From NCBI GenBank assembly GCA_030704615.1, contig CM060733.1:39122001-39186000 (forward strand): a stretch of 64,000 bases of DNA. Reading direction: 5' to 3'. Numbering within the stretch: the stretch's first letter is position 1; each line of letters opens with the position of its first letter. Both the position numbers and the translations under genes were made by a program. The notes beneath the pieces were generated by a model. The model was not told the origin of the DNA and did no database searches. It saw only the letters and a program-made list of their open reading frames with translations. Below are positions 1 to 11,206 of this stretch, in pieces. The DNA is from Takakia lepidozioides (taxonomy: Eukaryota > Streptophyta > Takakiopsida > Takakiales > Takakiaceae).

Positions 1-165
1 CATACCCGGAAACTATTCATACCCTCAGGGTATATTTTGGCATATATCCATACCCGGGGTTATATAGAAATCTGAAAAGTTAATTTATCCATACCCGGAG
101 GGTAAATGATTTGACAAAAAAAAATTACTTATACCCTAAGGGTATATTGAAATCAATATACCCGC
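1..165. repeat. Short palindromic ATACCC/GGGTAT repeats
   Basis: Several copies of ATACCC(G/T)... and its complement lie within the first 165 bases, including the palindromes ATACCCTCAGGGTAT and ATACCCTAAGGGTAT. The surrounding DNA is AT-rich and no coding region is supported. The remaining 165-510 stretch shows nothing recognisable. Confidence 0.5.
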
Positions 166-559
166 ACAACACTGGTATTAACGGTGTTGATATTCGTTTC
201 AATACCAGTATAAATTTGTTTGAATTTTTGTCTCTTGTCTATATTTTGGACAGTTAAAAATGTAGATCTATTACTATAATTGCACTTCAATAAAATCAAT
301 ATTAAGAGTTTTGACCCGTGTTGGACTGGTATCAAGTTTTCTACAAACCAATCTTGTCGGCTTGGTACCAGACGTATCACAAAATACGAGTCTGGTCAAT
401 ATAATGGTGGATGTATTTTCCAGATGTTGGTATGGATATGAGTATCATGACCACAATACCAGCTGGTACGAGATATCAAATCTAGTATCATTCCAAAGCC
501 ATCTTGAACTACAAGTTTATCAAATAGCATGTATCAAGTGAAAACAAATAAAATACACA

Positions 560-1670
560 TACTGAATTAAATTGACATAAGTACAAGTATCTACAGGGCC
601 CATGTGGATCATGGAACATCAATTTATGTGTAAATATGCCTACCATTGTCTTCAAGATTGTGTTGAAAAGAACGGGATCAAGTTCAGGATCCGGAAACTC
701 TGCACAAATGATTCGATCCTCTGCTGCTACATCCACCACTTTGTCTTCTGCTGCAAAGAATATAAGAAAATGCATGTGTGACAATCCACGTTTTTCAATT
801 GTATAGACATGCACCACAGTTCGTCCAAGTACATTGATCTTCAAGATATCTTGAAGTAGTGCCTTGGACTTTTGCTTGAAAACACGGGCAACCAGATCAG
901 GACAATGTACTGCATTCTGTCCTGATAGTATTGCACCTTTGATCTCAGGCCAGTCAGGGTTTGCGGTCATTGTTCCAAATATGTCGGGGTGTTTGAAATA
1001 GCGAGTGATGGCCATAGAATCTTGAAAGATCTCAAACATATTGCAGGAGCTACCCACGAAAGAGGAAGGTAAGATAACCCTACTTCCGAGATTTCAAAGT
1101 TCTATCTCTTCATTTCAATCGTTTCCTACTGTGTCCGCAAGACCTTGGTATACGTCGGCCCGTACTGTTGCCTGGTTCATTTCTACCCATCGCAACCAAG
1201 CTTACTCTGTTGCAACCCATGCATCTACAATGAACTCATGGAACAACTTTCCAGCACGAAGTATTGTAGAATATTCGTTATTTCTTGGATATAAAGGGTA
1301 CGAAAAAGAATTGCACTTCGTATAGCAGTGGGGTGCAAGTTGGCCCTGCTGTGTTTGCAGTTAGCAATCAGTTTTATCTGCAAAAAGAATGGGATTTAAT
1401 GGTAAGGTCCGAAGTACTGACCATGAAACTGTTCTCAACATCTTCTCGCACATTCTCACGCAAAGAACCCACCAAATGAAGAAAAGTTGGCATCAATGTT
1501 GTATTGGATTACTGAAACTAGTTCACAGCCCTAGCAAGATGGAAGCCTTAATGTTAAGAGAGACGAGATATAGGCTCCACGTACATATCGCGGGGTTCGA
1601 GAGCCCGCAAAAGATGCAGACTTCTGAAACTACTCTGGAGTTAAGGTACTTTGCATTAGACAGTTTTTGA
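560..1670 (-). pseudogene. Decayed Helitron Rep/helicase-like N-terminal fragment
   Basis: A minus-strand ORF at 1057-509 reads like the Helitron replication initiator (Helitron-like N domain), the endonuclease that starts rolling-circle transposition. Visible blocks are a DSMAITRYFKHPDIF-like segment, TMTANPDWPEI, a PDLVARVF block and the HUH-type signature KRGLSHMHFLIFF with its paired histidines. Upstream on the same strand (about 1270-1060), in broken frames, are the usual preceding blocks: a FHEFIVDAWVATEQ-like stretch, NQATVRADVYQGL and ILPSSFVGSS. The frame is interrupted several times, and the helicase half that should follow below 560 is absent. This is therefore a fragment, not an autonomous element. 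Family assignment is strong; outer ends are approximate and no Helitron termini were identified. Confidence 0.85.
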
Positions 1671-2034
1671 AGTGTCCAATGCCCTTGTTAAACATAGGAG
1701 AACGTGTTCAAAAACTGATGTGCGTATAATTTTCAGAGCATTCCAAATCAATGCATAATGGAGAACATCAAAACCAACAACTTAGCCTACAAATGCCTAC
1801 AAGGAGCTTGCAAACAAAAGAATCAAGAAAGGCATCACGAAAATTGTGAGCACCATTGGGTGACACTGAACTGCTCGATTCCAATTCCAGGTGAAAACCA
1901 GGTGTGTCATTACAGCATTAGCTCTGGAGTACATTCCCAGTTTACTTGTTCAAACCAATGTGTTTGTGTTCAAATCGACATCTACAAACTAAAATTAATA
2001 GACTAGGCCAGTTGGACGAAGAAAGGAGACCTAC
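1671..2034. other. Stretch without a recognisable gene
   Basis: This gap lies between the Helitron fragment and the last visible PSF2 exon. The remaining PSF2 exons expected here on the minus strand were looked for and not found. It is either intron or Helitron-flanking DNA. Confidence 0.5.
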
Positions 2035-2972
2035 TTGTCAAGCAGCAGCCTTGATATCTCAACATAGTGAAAAGGCAGCGGCTGGAATTTCCGTGGCGGT
2101 TCTCTCTCTTCCTAGAGAGCATGGGTCAAACTTTCTGGAAGCGGTGGAGTGACCCTTATTTTATCAAGGAGGCGCATTACATTTCAATAGACCCATAATA
2201 TTTTATCGTGGTCCATTCAAGTCACATTTCCCTCCCGATTGAAATTCCACATTGTTCAGCGTAAATCTTGTTAGATAGTATTTGTCTTTCTTCATCCTTC
2301 TCACCATCCTCCGCGTCTCGAATTTACTTGGGGCCTGGGTCTTTACGTCTCTTTCTCTCTCCCTTGTCTCCCTTGTTCCTCTCTCATGTTTTCTTCCATT
2401 TTGTCTATGAGCTTTCCGCGGACGTTATAAAGCACCATTTCATTTCATTTCTCTCCCTTGTCTACCAACTCTCTCCAAAACATCCCAGCGCTTGCTAGTT
2501 TTCCCTCTTGGCGGAAAGAATACTCACCAGCAGACATCCAATCGGGGGGTTGAATTCGCCATTTACTGCGTTTTCTCATGGCCACGCCGAGCCAGAGTGG
2601 AACCTTTACAGGTATCTGAGGTCGAAATGGGCCAAAGTCTCCCTGCCCCACCCAGGCATACTCAGCTCCCGAGCCACCATGATGTAATGCAAGACAACCG
2701 AGCTTCGACAAATATCAAATCAAGATTCCATCAAAAGATACGTACGCATATCAACTGCAGTGCGTCCATGCGCACGTTGGGAATGATGTTGATCGTCTCA
2801 TCTTCTGCCAGAAACTCCATCTGCATTCCAATCACCAGTTCAATCGGCCTGATACGTCGTGTCTACATCTTTCACCCAATCCTCTAACACAACCCACTAT
2901 CATCTCAAACTTACGTCGAACGTACTCAGACTCCGTGAAGAGAGACTCCTCCGGATTGCCCTGCCCCGCCAT
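2035..2972 (-). pseudogene. PSF2: GINS complex subunit PSF2, 5' exons only, premature stop
   Basis: PSF2 is part of the GINS complex, which with CDC45 and MCM2-7 forms the replicative helicase. Four minus-strand exons are visible. Exon 1 (2972 to about 2915) starts MAGQGNPEESLF. Exon 2 (2820-2746) carries EFLAEDETINIIPN. Exon 3 (2642-2528) carries GDFGPFRPQIPVKVPLWL and ends before GTGAGT. Exon 4 (2134-2035) carries LPFHYVEISRLLLDN and ends before GTAGGT. This order and wording match plant PSF2 proteins, about the first half of the roughly 200-residue family. Exon 4 holds an in-frame TAG at 2114-2112. No later exon is found before the Helitron remnant. The strong GTAAGT donor of exon 1 does not keep frame with exon 2; a weaker GT at 2921 would. 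The locus looks truncated or dead, though distant exons beyond the window cannot be excluded. Confidence 0.8.
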
Positions 2973-3459
2973 AGCCGATTGTCGGACAATTGCTCTCACG
3001 ATCGCGCACACACGCGCGCGCGCGCGCTCTCTCTCTCCTGCAAAATTGGCGGGACCTACTGCCGGTACCGCTTTGTCACCGGCCGACCGACATCCAAAAT
3101 GGATGAATGACGATCCATTTTTTGTAGTGTTTGCGTCACTCCCACAGCAGCAGCGATTACAATGCGAAGTCAAGAGAGGTGTACTAAGAATTGCTAGATC
3201 CATCTAAAGCTTCGAGAGGAGGCTGTCCACACACAGGGATCGTAGTCGCGGAGTTGTAAAGTTAAGAGCTGAGAGTTCTTCTATTGTGCGAAACGGGACA
3301 GAATCCAGTACGTGGAGACACTTCAAGAGATTGAGACTAATCCTTGTCTCTTAATGTGAGGCAGGGAGGTTGCAACAGAAGAAGGAATTTTCAAGTCATT
3401 ATCGAGTCTATCTAGTGCGGCCTGCATTGTTGATTGAAATCCCGGAGGATCAGCAAGCA
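2973..3459. promoter_or_regulatory. Shared head-to-head promoter region (PSF2 / LEA14)
   Basis: About 490 bp separate the start codons of the minus-strand PSF2 remnant and the plus-strand LEA14 gene, so both must be driven from here. It contains an alternating purine-pyrimidine run followed by CT repeats (3007-3038, ACACGCGCG then TCTCTC), which could adopt Z-DNA and is typical of plant core promoters. No clear TATA box was found. The LEA14 5' leader probably occupies the right half. Confidence 0.5.
3007..3038. repeat. (CA)(CG)n(CT)n microsatellite
   Basis: A compound dinucleotide repeat inside the bidirectional promoter: CACACA, then CGCGCGCG, then CTCTCTCTC. It is expected to be length-polymorphic and may affect expression of either neighbour. 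Confidence 0.8.
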
Positions 3460-5524
3460 ATGGCGGACGCTAAGGAGCGGGACTCCGGAGAGGACGGGGA
3501 AACTAGGACCGAAGACAAGGGGTTCTGGAATTCTGAAGGGAAGGAGGAAGAGAAAGGCGCAAATGACAACGAAACAAAGGGAGAAAAGTACCATGGGGCT
3601 AAGGCGGGCGGGTTATTAGGTCTCATCCAAGGGATTGGCGAGAAGATTGAGGATGCCTTGAGCTTCGGCAAGCCTCATGCGGATGTGGTGGGGTTCCATC
3701 TTCCGTCCATTACCACCAAGCAAGCGGATGTCATTATTGAAGTGCGCATCACAAATCCTAACCCACTTCCCATCCCTCTGTTGGAAATTATCTACAGTAT
3801 CGAGAGTGAAGGCCGCCATTTGGCTTCAGGAACTATACCCGATGCAGGCACAATTCATGCTCATGGATCGGAGACTATCAAAGTACCTCTGACGCTAATC
3901 TACAAGGACATTGTTGATACATTTGAGGACATCCATCCGGGTCAAGTTATTGGCTACCTTGTGAAGGTGACGACAAGAAGTCTTGATGGTTCTGGAACTC
4001 CAACCATTTCATAAATGTTCAGGTTTTGAGAAGTCCCAAACTAGCTTGGTAAAGGTCTTGTCCCAGTATGTCTTCAGAGCTGGATTCTGGTCGTAGCGTT
4101 GTATGGTTGCTGGCTCTCTTCGTATGCTTTCGCTTTCTGCTAGTACCTCGTCACATTTTGCGTGTAGTTTTTAGCTTCCTAGAGTGACTCTGCCAATGAT
4201 GTTTAATTTATTGCCGGTAGGATTGAACATGGATACAGATCCACTTGTGAATGTCAGCACGTTTGGCCCTGGTAGAAGGTGTTTGAATGGAGAATTTGGC
4301 CTGGAAACCTATTTGCAACAGCCTAGTCTCCAGAGCTTCACAATGAGGTCATGTGGGCCACGCCCTTGAGCTGGTGACAGACCCCATTCTGTCTGCTGTC
4401 CTCACCGAGTGTAAATTTTCTTCTGCTGAGGGTCGATGCCAGAGTTTCACGTCTATGAAAATCTAATTTTTAGCTGGAATCATCAGGAGTAGGTATGTAA
4501 GAATAGGGTCTGGTATGCACTCCCTTACGGGGTGAGTGCATACCACACTCACTCCATAAGGGAACTCAAGTTTTTAAGCCTGGTAGTGAAGGGAATAGAG
4601 TGGATGTCCGAAGTTTGAGTTACAATTTAAAAGTCATGGTGACTGAGTTTGACTCTGATGATCCAAATATTCCTTTTGACTCTTCACAGCATCACTTTCT
4701 GGAGATTTTCTGTGTCAAATGATCATAGCGACCTTGTGAATTGCAGGTACAGCTGGTGGCTGATGTGCCAGTTCTGGGAAAGCTCACTCTCCCACTGCAG
4801 AAGAGTGGGGAGATCCCAATCCCTGAAAAGCCTGACGTTGACGTGGACAAAGTAGTGTGGGACCATCTCTCCCTGGAACAGACAGGGGCTACCATGCACA
4901 TCAATGTGAAGAACACAAACAATTTTGAGATAGGTACATCTTCAAGTCTTTTTGTTGTTGTGGGTCAGGTCCCAAAGGGTTGGAATGATTGAGAGAGCCC
5001 TGAGTATTTTGATTAGTCATTGATCACATCCCATTGCATAATCCAAATTAAGAGCAAAACATGAAAGAGTAAACTTAATGTGACTTCACATCTGGTAATC
5101 AGTTAAACTCGTTCAGATAGCATGTTGATGAGTATTCCCTATAGATGGAATTCCAAATTGCTGGCCGATTGCAAACTTCACACAGGGATTATTCTGTTAT
5201 GTTGTTTATGTTTATATATTGTTGGATATGGTACCAGGTGTAAAATCTTTGGACTACGATCTCAGCCTTGCAGACGTGCAAATTGCCAGTGCAGACCTCC
5301 GGCAGTCGACCACAATCGGGGCTAAGGGCTCTGGGTTAATGCAATTGCCCATCTCATTCCGTCCCAAGGATTTTGGGGGTGCATTATGGGACATAATACG
5401 GGGGAAGGGAACGGGTTACTCCATGTCTGGGAACCTGGAGGTTGATACTCCTTTTGGACCCATGCACCTGCCCTATAACAACTCCAGTGGCGTTACACAG
5501 TTGAAGGGGAAATCTGAGGTCTGA
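3460..5524 (+). CDS. LEA14-type desiccation-related protein, two WHy domains
   Basis: This is a group 2 (LEA_2) late-embryogenesis-abundant protein with two water-stress/hypersensitive-response (WHy) beta-sandwich domains, of the plant desiccation-related LEA14 kind. These are thought to be soluble protectants of membranes or proteins during drying. It has three exons, 3460-3966, 4747-4933 and 5238-5524, giving 981 nt and a 326-residue protein. The donors (GTGACG, GTACAT) and acceptors (TTGCAG, ACCAG) are GT-AG and the frame is continuous (phases 0 and 1). Residues 1-50 are acidic and low-complexity. WHy domain 1 follows, with ADVVGFHLPSI, NPNPLPIPLLEI and GTIPDAGTIHAHG. Domain 2 runs from VADVPVLGKLTLPL through FRPKDFGGALWDIIRGKGTG to VDTPFGPMHLP. 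The length matches two-WHy plant homologues (about 320). The first ATG follows an in-frame leader that also starts earlier (3370); 3460 fits family N-termini better. No breaks are seen. Confidence 0.93.
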
Positions 5525-7039
5525 GGTTTGTTATTCCTTCGTTATTTCTGTTGGTCCCTACTTCTGCTATTTATATTTAGAATGTCAGTTGTGGAGAGAG
5601 TGAGCAATTAAGTACTCTTTGCGGGTGATTGGTTTGCCGTAGTGTGCTGCGTGCTTCTAGATGTTCCCTAAGATACAAACCATTCCTCCTGAACGTCGGG
5701 GTGCATATTCCACCTACAATGTCAATTGCAAGGTTGATGAGGGCTTTAATAACGCCCATGAGAGGTAGGAATGTTAATGGAATTGTTAATTGTAGCTTCT
5801 CAGGTGACCACGCAAGTTACAGGTACCGTTCAAAGAGATGTTCTCCTACATTTGTCCAGAGCTTGCTGGAATATCAAGAAAGTTGTTCAAGGTCTCAAAT
5901 TTTAGTGTGGATGATGGTTGTGCAGGATAAGGATTGATACTGGTGGGGAGGAGAATCGTCTGTTAAGTTATATCGTTCATGCGTCAAGATCCCTTCCTCA
6001 AATTTTTCACACCTGATGTTCTGAGCAATCATCTGTGCTCTTTCAGCAAACCTCATACTGTTTCGTTGAAAGCTCTCTAGTGGGGCTACTGATTGAGGAC
6101 ACCATTGTGAATTTTGTGTACGCTTTGTGTTAAGGGTGGAGGTTGAGAAAGCAGTATTTGTGTTTGGAACGTATATATTGGTCTTCGACAATCTGCCAGT
6201 CGTTTAAAATGTCTGAATCAGTTGATCTACACTTTTTTTAACAGGGGTGATGAGAGTAGGACAAACAATTTTAGCAGTGATTTCTTAGCTAGCTTTATTT
6301 ATGCTATCCTTCCTGTTTCCTTCTAACTGCCTAGGAGTGCTCACAAAAATTGACTACATGTTGAACAGAGTGTGGACCTGCCTTCGATGCTGTCTAGAGG
6401 TCTTCTTCGTGTATAGCCCAATTTGGACTGGGTTTGATGCCATGCAGAAAGATAATCTCTGCAGGAACACTACCGAGGGTTCAACTATGTGTGGATCTAT
6501 GCTCTGCAACTCTGTAAGACTCTCAAAATTCTGATCCCAGGGTGTGACAGGGTCGATATTAGTGTGGGCAAGCCATCTATGTCTGTGGGTCTCCATCCTC
6601 AGAACCTATCAGGTTCAGAATAACTAGGTCTTAATATTGTAGGTGTGCTTTGCTGTGTCGCGGTGGCCTCAGCAATGCAGTTTCTGTTCATGGTGCTTTC
6701 ACCTCCACATCTGGATGCCGAAGTGCATAGCCTGGGCAAGGTACATGTCGATGCCCATTCAAGCCCTCCCTCCCTCTGTGCTTCAGAGAAAGCTACCTTT
6801 GTTAAGATGCGGGAATTTGTCCACCCTCCAAGATTGTGAAGTGTCCTCATGAGGGAAGACTTAATCACTACAGACCAATTTTGAGGACGTAATAATGAAC
6901 AGATTACATTAAAAATCTTAAAACTATTTTGAATTTCCCTACTCCAAAGTTTGTCTGTCTGTCTCAAGAGGTATGTGTTTCTCGATTGCTACTGATAGAA
7001 GCAGGTTGATGGTCCTGGCTTTTGCCGCTTTCAATTCAG
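5525..7039. other. Intergenic stretch, no supported gene
   Basis: This follows the LEA14 stop codon and its likely 3' UTR. Short open frames here lack coding character or family resemblance. Confidence 0.5.
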
Positions 7040-7490
7040 GGCTGCTGTTGTGGCCTATAATCTCCCAAGCGGGGAGGCCACCCAGGCAACTTGGCCCACA
7101 CAGAAAGCTGTGCAGGTACTGTTTGTGCTGTTGTAGCACATGGCGTAAACAAGCAAACCTAACAAGCATAACCAAAACAACTTCGAATTTCTGCAACATG
7201 GCAAGTAGATGGGAACTCTGCCATCCCGCTTCTTCAGGATCTGTTTCTTATAGATAAGAAATAAGCAGTGGCCGAGACTGCCAATGCTGTCCTTGCGATA
7301 GCCACGGTGAAGGGGCAATATTCACCGGTGCTCATTGTCTGTTCTGAAACCGCTTCTGTGGCAGCTTATTTAGATTGATGCAGAGTTATTCACGCAAGAG
7401 GAAGGAAGACAGCTCCCTATCTTTGGCAACTTTCAAGAAAGTGATCTAATCAAAATCCAGAAGCTTCAGGAAGAAGGAAGCCGACTATGA
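7040..7490 (+). pseudogene. Unidentified coding-like remnant (two exon-like blocks)
   Basis: Two plus-strand blocks read like protein but do not join cleanly. Block 1 (7040-7115) sits between a polypyrimidine-CAG acceptor and a GTACTG donor and reads AAVVAYNLPSGEATQATW and beyond. Block 2 (7268-7490) reads VAETANAVLAIATVKGQY, then VLIVCSETASVAAYLD. After a one-base frame slip at about 7377 it reads AELFTQEEGRQLPIFGNF to a stop at 7488. No acceptor puts block 2 in frame with block 1. The family was not recognised. It may be a decayed gene, or exons whose boundaries I have wrong. Confidence 0.3.
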
Positions 7491-8590
7491 ATTAAAGCTG
7501 TGGCTCTGACAGATCTGAGGTGCAAGAAGAAAGGAGGCTTGTCTCCACTCCATGCTCAGCTGCTGATATTCGATGCAGGCGTGAAGGTCTGCGTTCAAAA
7601 TACAATTGCGGGTGATTGCATGCGTTTGCGGTCCCCTGCTTGCAAAATCATGATTGTGACGATGCCAGTTTCGGAACTAGCCAAACATTATGGGGTTGTT
7701 CCCATCCTCCAGGCAGCTTCTTCTTTGAATCCTCGTGGGTTGTGACTAGCAAGAAATGCTTAAACCCATCACTGCAAGCAACGCTCTCCTCTCACTGTCG
7801 GGAGATTTCCCGCTTCCTTCCTTTGGTAACACCTAACCTTCTTTAACCCCTAAAGGACGAGCTAACTTTTGGGAGTTTTCCCAAAAAGTGGGCCATACCC
7901 TCCATTGCTGAGCTGTAACTTCCTAACCCCTTACATCCAGCTGGATGAACCGTTCCATTTCATCCCTACCTACTACTCATAAAATTGTAGCACTTTTGAA
8001 GGTTCCATTTCGTAGATTTTAACAAAAGAAAATTGACCAAGTTGAAACCATGAACAAAAAAAGAGAGGAAAATTTGCTTTGACCATGCAAGTTTGGTGAT
8101 TTTACATTTTTTCTTGAAGAAATGGCCTCCAGAATCCGGATAAGGGGCAACCAACATGTCACCTCCCAGAATCTGAGACCAAAATGCCAAAAATATTAGG
8201 GGGCGGCTTTGTATGTGAAATATGGAATCTTGTTTTGGCTTCTTTCCCAAGTACACCCATGAGGTGACATTTGTTTTCCAATTCCTCTGGTAAGTAAGTG
8301 CACAGTAACATTTCATGGTGCCTTGTCCAAAAATTTTGGCATTATGATAAATTTTCAGCCCTAGATTTTATCTTGAACATTGCCCATTCGACTACCACGT
8401 AGGCAGGTCAATGGTGCTCTGACACTCGATTTCATGAAACCCTGGCACTTTGCAAAATTCTAGGGAGCAGAGCTTTTATGATTTTTTGGCGCTGTAAATT
8501 CCCACATGTGCTCCTCTCTGACATGTACAATTCATCTTCAAGGTTCACTTCCATCCAAATATCATCCATGGGAATTGGAGCGTGGCAAGT
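7491..8590. other. No recognisable gene
   Basis: Mixed AT-rich DNA with only short open frames. None resembles a known domain or shows paired splice sites. Confidence 0.5.
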
Positions 8591-8595
8591 AATCT

Positions 8596-8620
8596 GACGC
8601 GACCCGAATCGGGTCGCGTC
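8596..8620. repeat. Perfect 25-bp GC-rich palindrome
   Basis: GACGCGACCCGA, one central A, then TCGGGTCGCGTC. The two 12-base arms are exactly complementary, so it can form a cruciform. It is isolated in otherwise unremarkable DNA. Confidence 0.85.
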
Positions 8621-8699
8621 GTTCTGTAGGGGTACCCGCAAGGATCCCATCTTCTTTGGACCATAGTAACGCTCTCTTGCTCATATCAACTTGGCTTTG

Positions 8700-9225
8700 T
8701 ATATCACAGGGGAACTAGGGTAGCCTGTGCCGTTGGCCCAAGTGTCCAGTGTCATCTAAGCCCAAGTGTAAATCTTCTATGTATCCCAGAGCCTCTCCTA
8801 TGTCGAGGCCCAAGTGTAACCTCTAGGGTAGCATGTGTCTTTTGGCCCACGTGTGAAGAATTGAAATCTAAGACCAAGTGCAATCTACCATATATCCCAG
8901 CACGTATCCTATGTTGAGGCTCATCTAATTAATCCCAAGTGCAATCTTCTATTCATGTATCCAAGTGCATCTCCCACTTAGAGGCCCCAAGGGTCCAGTG
9001 TCAAGTGTCCAAGCTCAAGTGCAATCTCATATGTATCCAGAGACCCTGCAATTTGGGAGATCTAGGTCGGTAGCATGTGCCATTGGCCCGTGTGTGAAGA
9101 ATTGAAAACCAAGCCCAAGTGCAATCTCCTATGTATCCAAGTGCTTCTCCCATGTGGAGGCCCAAGTGCGACCTCCAGTGTCCAATGTCATCTAAGTCCA
9201 AGTGCAATCCCAAAGCCCACCATGC
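8700..9225. repeat. Degenerate tandem array (CCCAAGTGCAATCTCCTATGT units)
   Basis: Five diverged copies of a unit beginning (C)CCAAGTGCAATCT...ATGTATCC...GAGGCCC start near 8760, 8872, 8935, 9012 and 9113. A higher-order unit of about 242 bp is marked by GTAGCATGTG(T/C)C...GTGTGAAGAATTGAAA at about 8828 and 9070. No coding potential is conserved between copies. Confidence 0.75.
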
Positions 9226-9341
9226 TATTTTTACACCCTTATGTCTTTCCCTTTATGCAGCCTCTCCCTCATTTGGGTGTGATTGGTCAAAACCAAACGT
9301 CGCTCCTTCCCCCCTGTCGAGGCTTCATATATTGAAATATC

Positions 9342-9505
9342 CACTTTGCTATTTTTTGCGAATTTCCAGCTACCAAAAGTACTTGAAATTCCAAATCTCC
9401 CACATGAAGGGCCAATCATTGCTCCAGGAAATCCCACTTTGCTATTTTTCGCGAATTTTTCAGCGACCCAAAGCACTTGAAATTCCACATCTCCCACACC
9501 GCATA
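9342..9505. repeat. 93-bp tandem duplication
   Basis: The segment starting CACTTTGCTATTTTT(T/C)GCGAATTT at 9342 is repeated from 9435. Both copies continue through ...ACTTGAAATTCCA(A/C)ATCTCCCACA. There are a few substitutions and one small indel. Confidence 0.8.
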
Positions 9506-9799
9506 TCCAAAAATTATGAGACCAAGCCGGTGCACCCCTCCTCATCGAGGGCTTTCCAACGGCACTAAGCACTGGGGCTGGGGCCCCGCGGTTTGGGAGA
9601 TCTCAACGACGCTACAAACAAAACAAACGTCTCGCTTCATACGGGGAGATTGCAAAAATAGCACAAAAAGAAATAAATTGAAATAAATTGATTTGATATA
9701 CTATGAATGTTCACTACCCCCATGGAGAGAAAGAATGCCTATTGAAGATTTACTGTTTCTATTTGATGAAAAAGAAACTACCTTGCTTCATATATTGAA

Positions 9800-10570
9800 A
9801 AAACCAATTTAATTTTTTCCATGAATTTATTTTTATTTTATTTTTATTTTCCCAAACAGGGGACAATGGCCCCGATGCTTTTATTGAAGGGGCAAACAAA
9901 CCATTACAAAACAGGAGGAAAAAATAATCTCCTAGGGAACCGTAAAGATGAATCGCACGGGGAACACCCAGTAGCCAAAGCGAGAGAGGGGGAAAAAGCT
10001 AGAGAAGGCTGCAGCAAGCCAAGTGGGGGAGAAAAACCACTAGTAGGCAGCAGGGGGCCAAGAAGGTAAGCAATAACAACTACAAAAGAATCCTCGAAGC
10101 ATAGAAGGATATCTGATGAAGAATCCTACTCATGCCAGGGATAATTATCAAAGCCCAAAATCACCAAGTTCTATTGCGAACCATGTCAGGAAGAACTATC
10201 AGAGTCCAAAGTTCAAGTGGGCTTTGGATTTTGCACTGCGCAGGGTGAGGTGTTTCCAATTAACCTCAGCACCATCGGACTCAGCAGACGATTTCCCATG
10301 CCCCGGGGATCGTGTCATGCCATTGGACTCTCGAGTCATCAATCTTGGTGCAGAGAAGGCCGTCATTGGCCTAGGTGAGGTCGAAATCTGCAAGAAGCTG
10401 TTGACGCCTCCTTTCGCTGCACCTGGCTGTGGCTGTGACATCCATGCCTTATGCCCTTCAGTTATCAAGTCAGAGAACAATTTAAACAAAATTACTTTGA
10501 GGCAAGGTTGTCTCTTGTCAAAGACCAGACTGCACCTAGCCTTCCATAATGCCGGGGCATGCTAGATTGT
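9800..10570 (-). mobile_element. Possible 3' end of a minus-strand retroelement with A-rich tail
   Basis: Read on the minus strand, this ends in an AATAAAA-containing segment (about 9885) followed by an A-rich AAATAAAAATAAA tail (9860-9820). That is the layout of a retrotransposed 3' end. The weakly open frames here match no recognised protein. It could be the distal 3' UTR of the LINE at 12.4-17.2 kb, split by later insertions, or a separate retrocopy. Assignment is tentative. Confidence 0.35.
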
Positions 10571-10954
10571 GAATAGCTCACGTGAGCAGAAAATACTGTG
10601 AGCAGAATTCTGCTCACTTTCCTTGGAATTAGAATTTAGGGTTGGGCCTATAATTAGGATGAAAGTAGAGTGGATGAATGTAAAATGTCGATTCCAATCC
10701 GCTTATTGCGTAAGCAAGGTAAAAAGCTTGAAGAAGGAATAAGTTGCTTTGGAGGAGAGATAGGGCGATGCTGCTTTCCGTGTACGATGGCCAATAGGTT
10801 TCGTCTGCAACAATCTCACAAGAGGATTCCTTCTCGATCGCACCCCTTTCTGTGACCTTCCTATGTTGCATCTTGTGTTCCATCTCCACTGAGTGAATTT
10901 GCTCGACCACATCACAGAGAGTCATTTGCAATGGTATGTCTGAATGGCTACATG

Positions 10955-11200
10955 TCTGGGTCTGGATTAAGATGGCGTTGACGCCACCTTAATCTCCACC
11001 CCTCTAAGCTCAAGAAAATCTGTCTACCTGTCTATTTGGGTCTAGATTAAGATGGCGTTGACGCCAACTTAATCTCCACCCCTCTAAGCACAAGAAAATT
11101 GACAAACTGAAAAGCAGAAACCACTCAAGAACCCTGTCTGTCTGGGTCTGGATTAAGATGGCGTTGATGCCAGCTTATAAATCTCCACCCCTCTAAGCAG
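10955..11200. repeat. Three tandem copies of an inverted-repeat-bearing unit
   Basis: The unit GTCTGGGTCTGGATTAAGATGGCGTTGACGCCA...CTTAATCTCCACCCCTCTAAGC begins near 10956, 11036 and 11144. Each contains the hairpin GGCGTTGACGCC. The third copy has a small insertion. Confidence 0.8.
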
Positions 11201-11206
11201 AAGGAT

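Noticed and set aside
2832-3203. 123-residue minus-strand ORF as a single protein
   Set aside because: Only its middle (MAGQGNPEESLF...) is PSF2 exon 1. The part upstream of that Met is promoter sequence translated by chance, and the end reads through a GTAAGT donor.
3412-3819. Minus-strand and alternative plus-strand ORFs over LEA14 exon 1
   Set aside because: Shadows of the LEA14 coding exon; the plus frame from 3460 has the family match.
8760-9220. CRISPR-like array
   Set aside because: Repeats are long, diverged and lack regular short spacers; the genome is eukaryotic.
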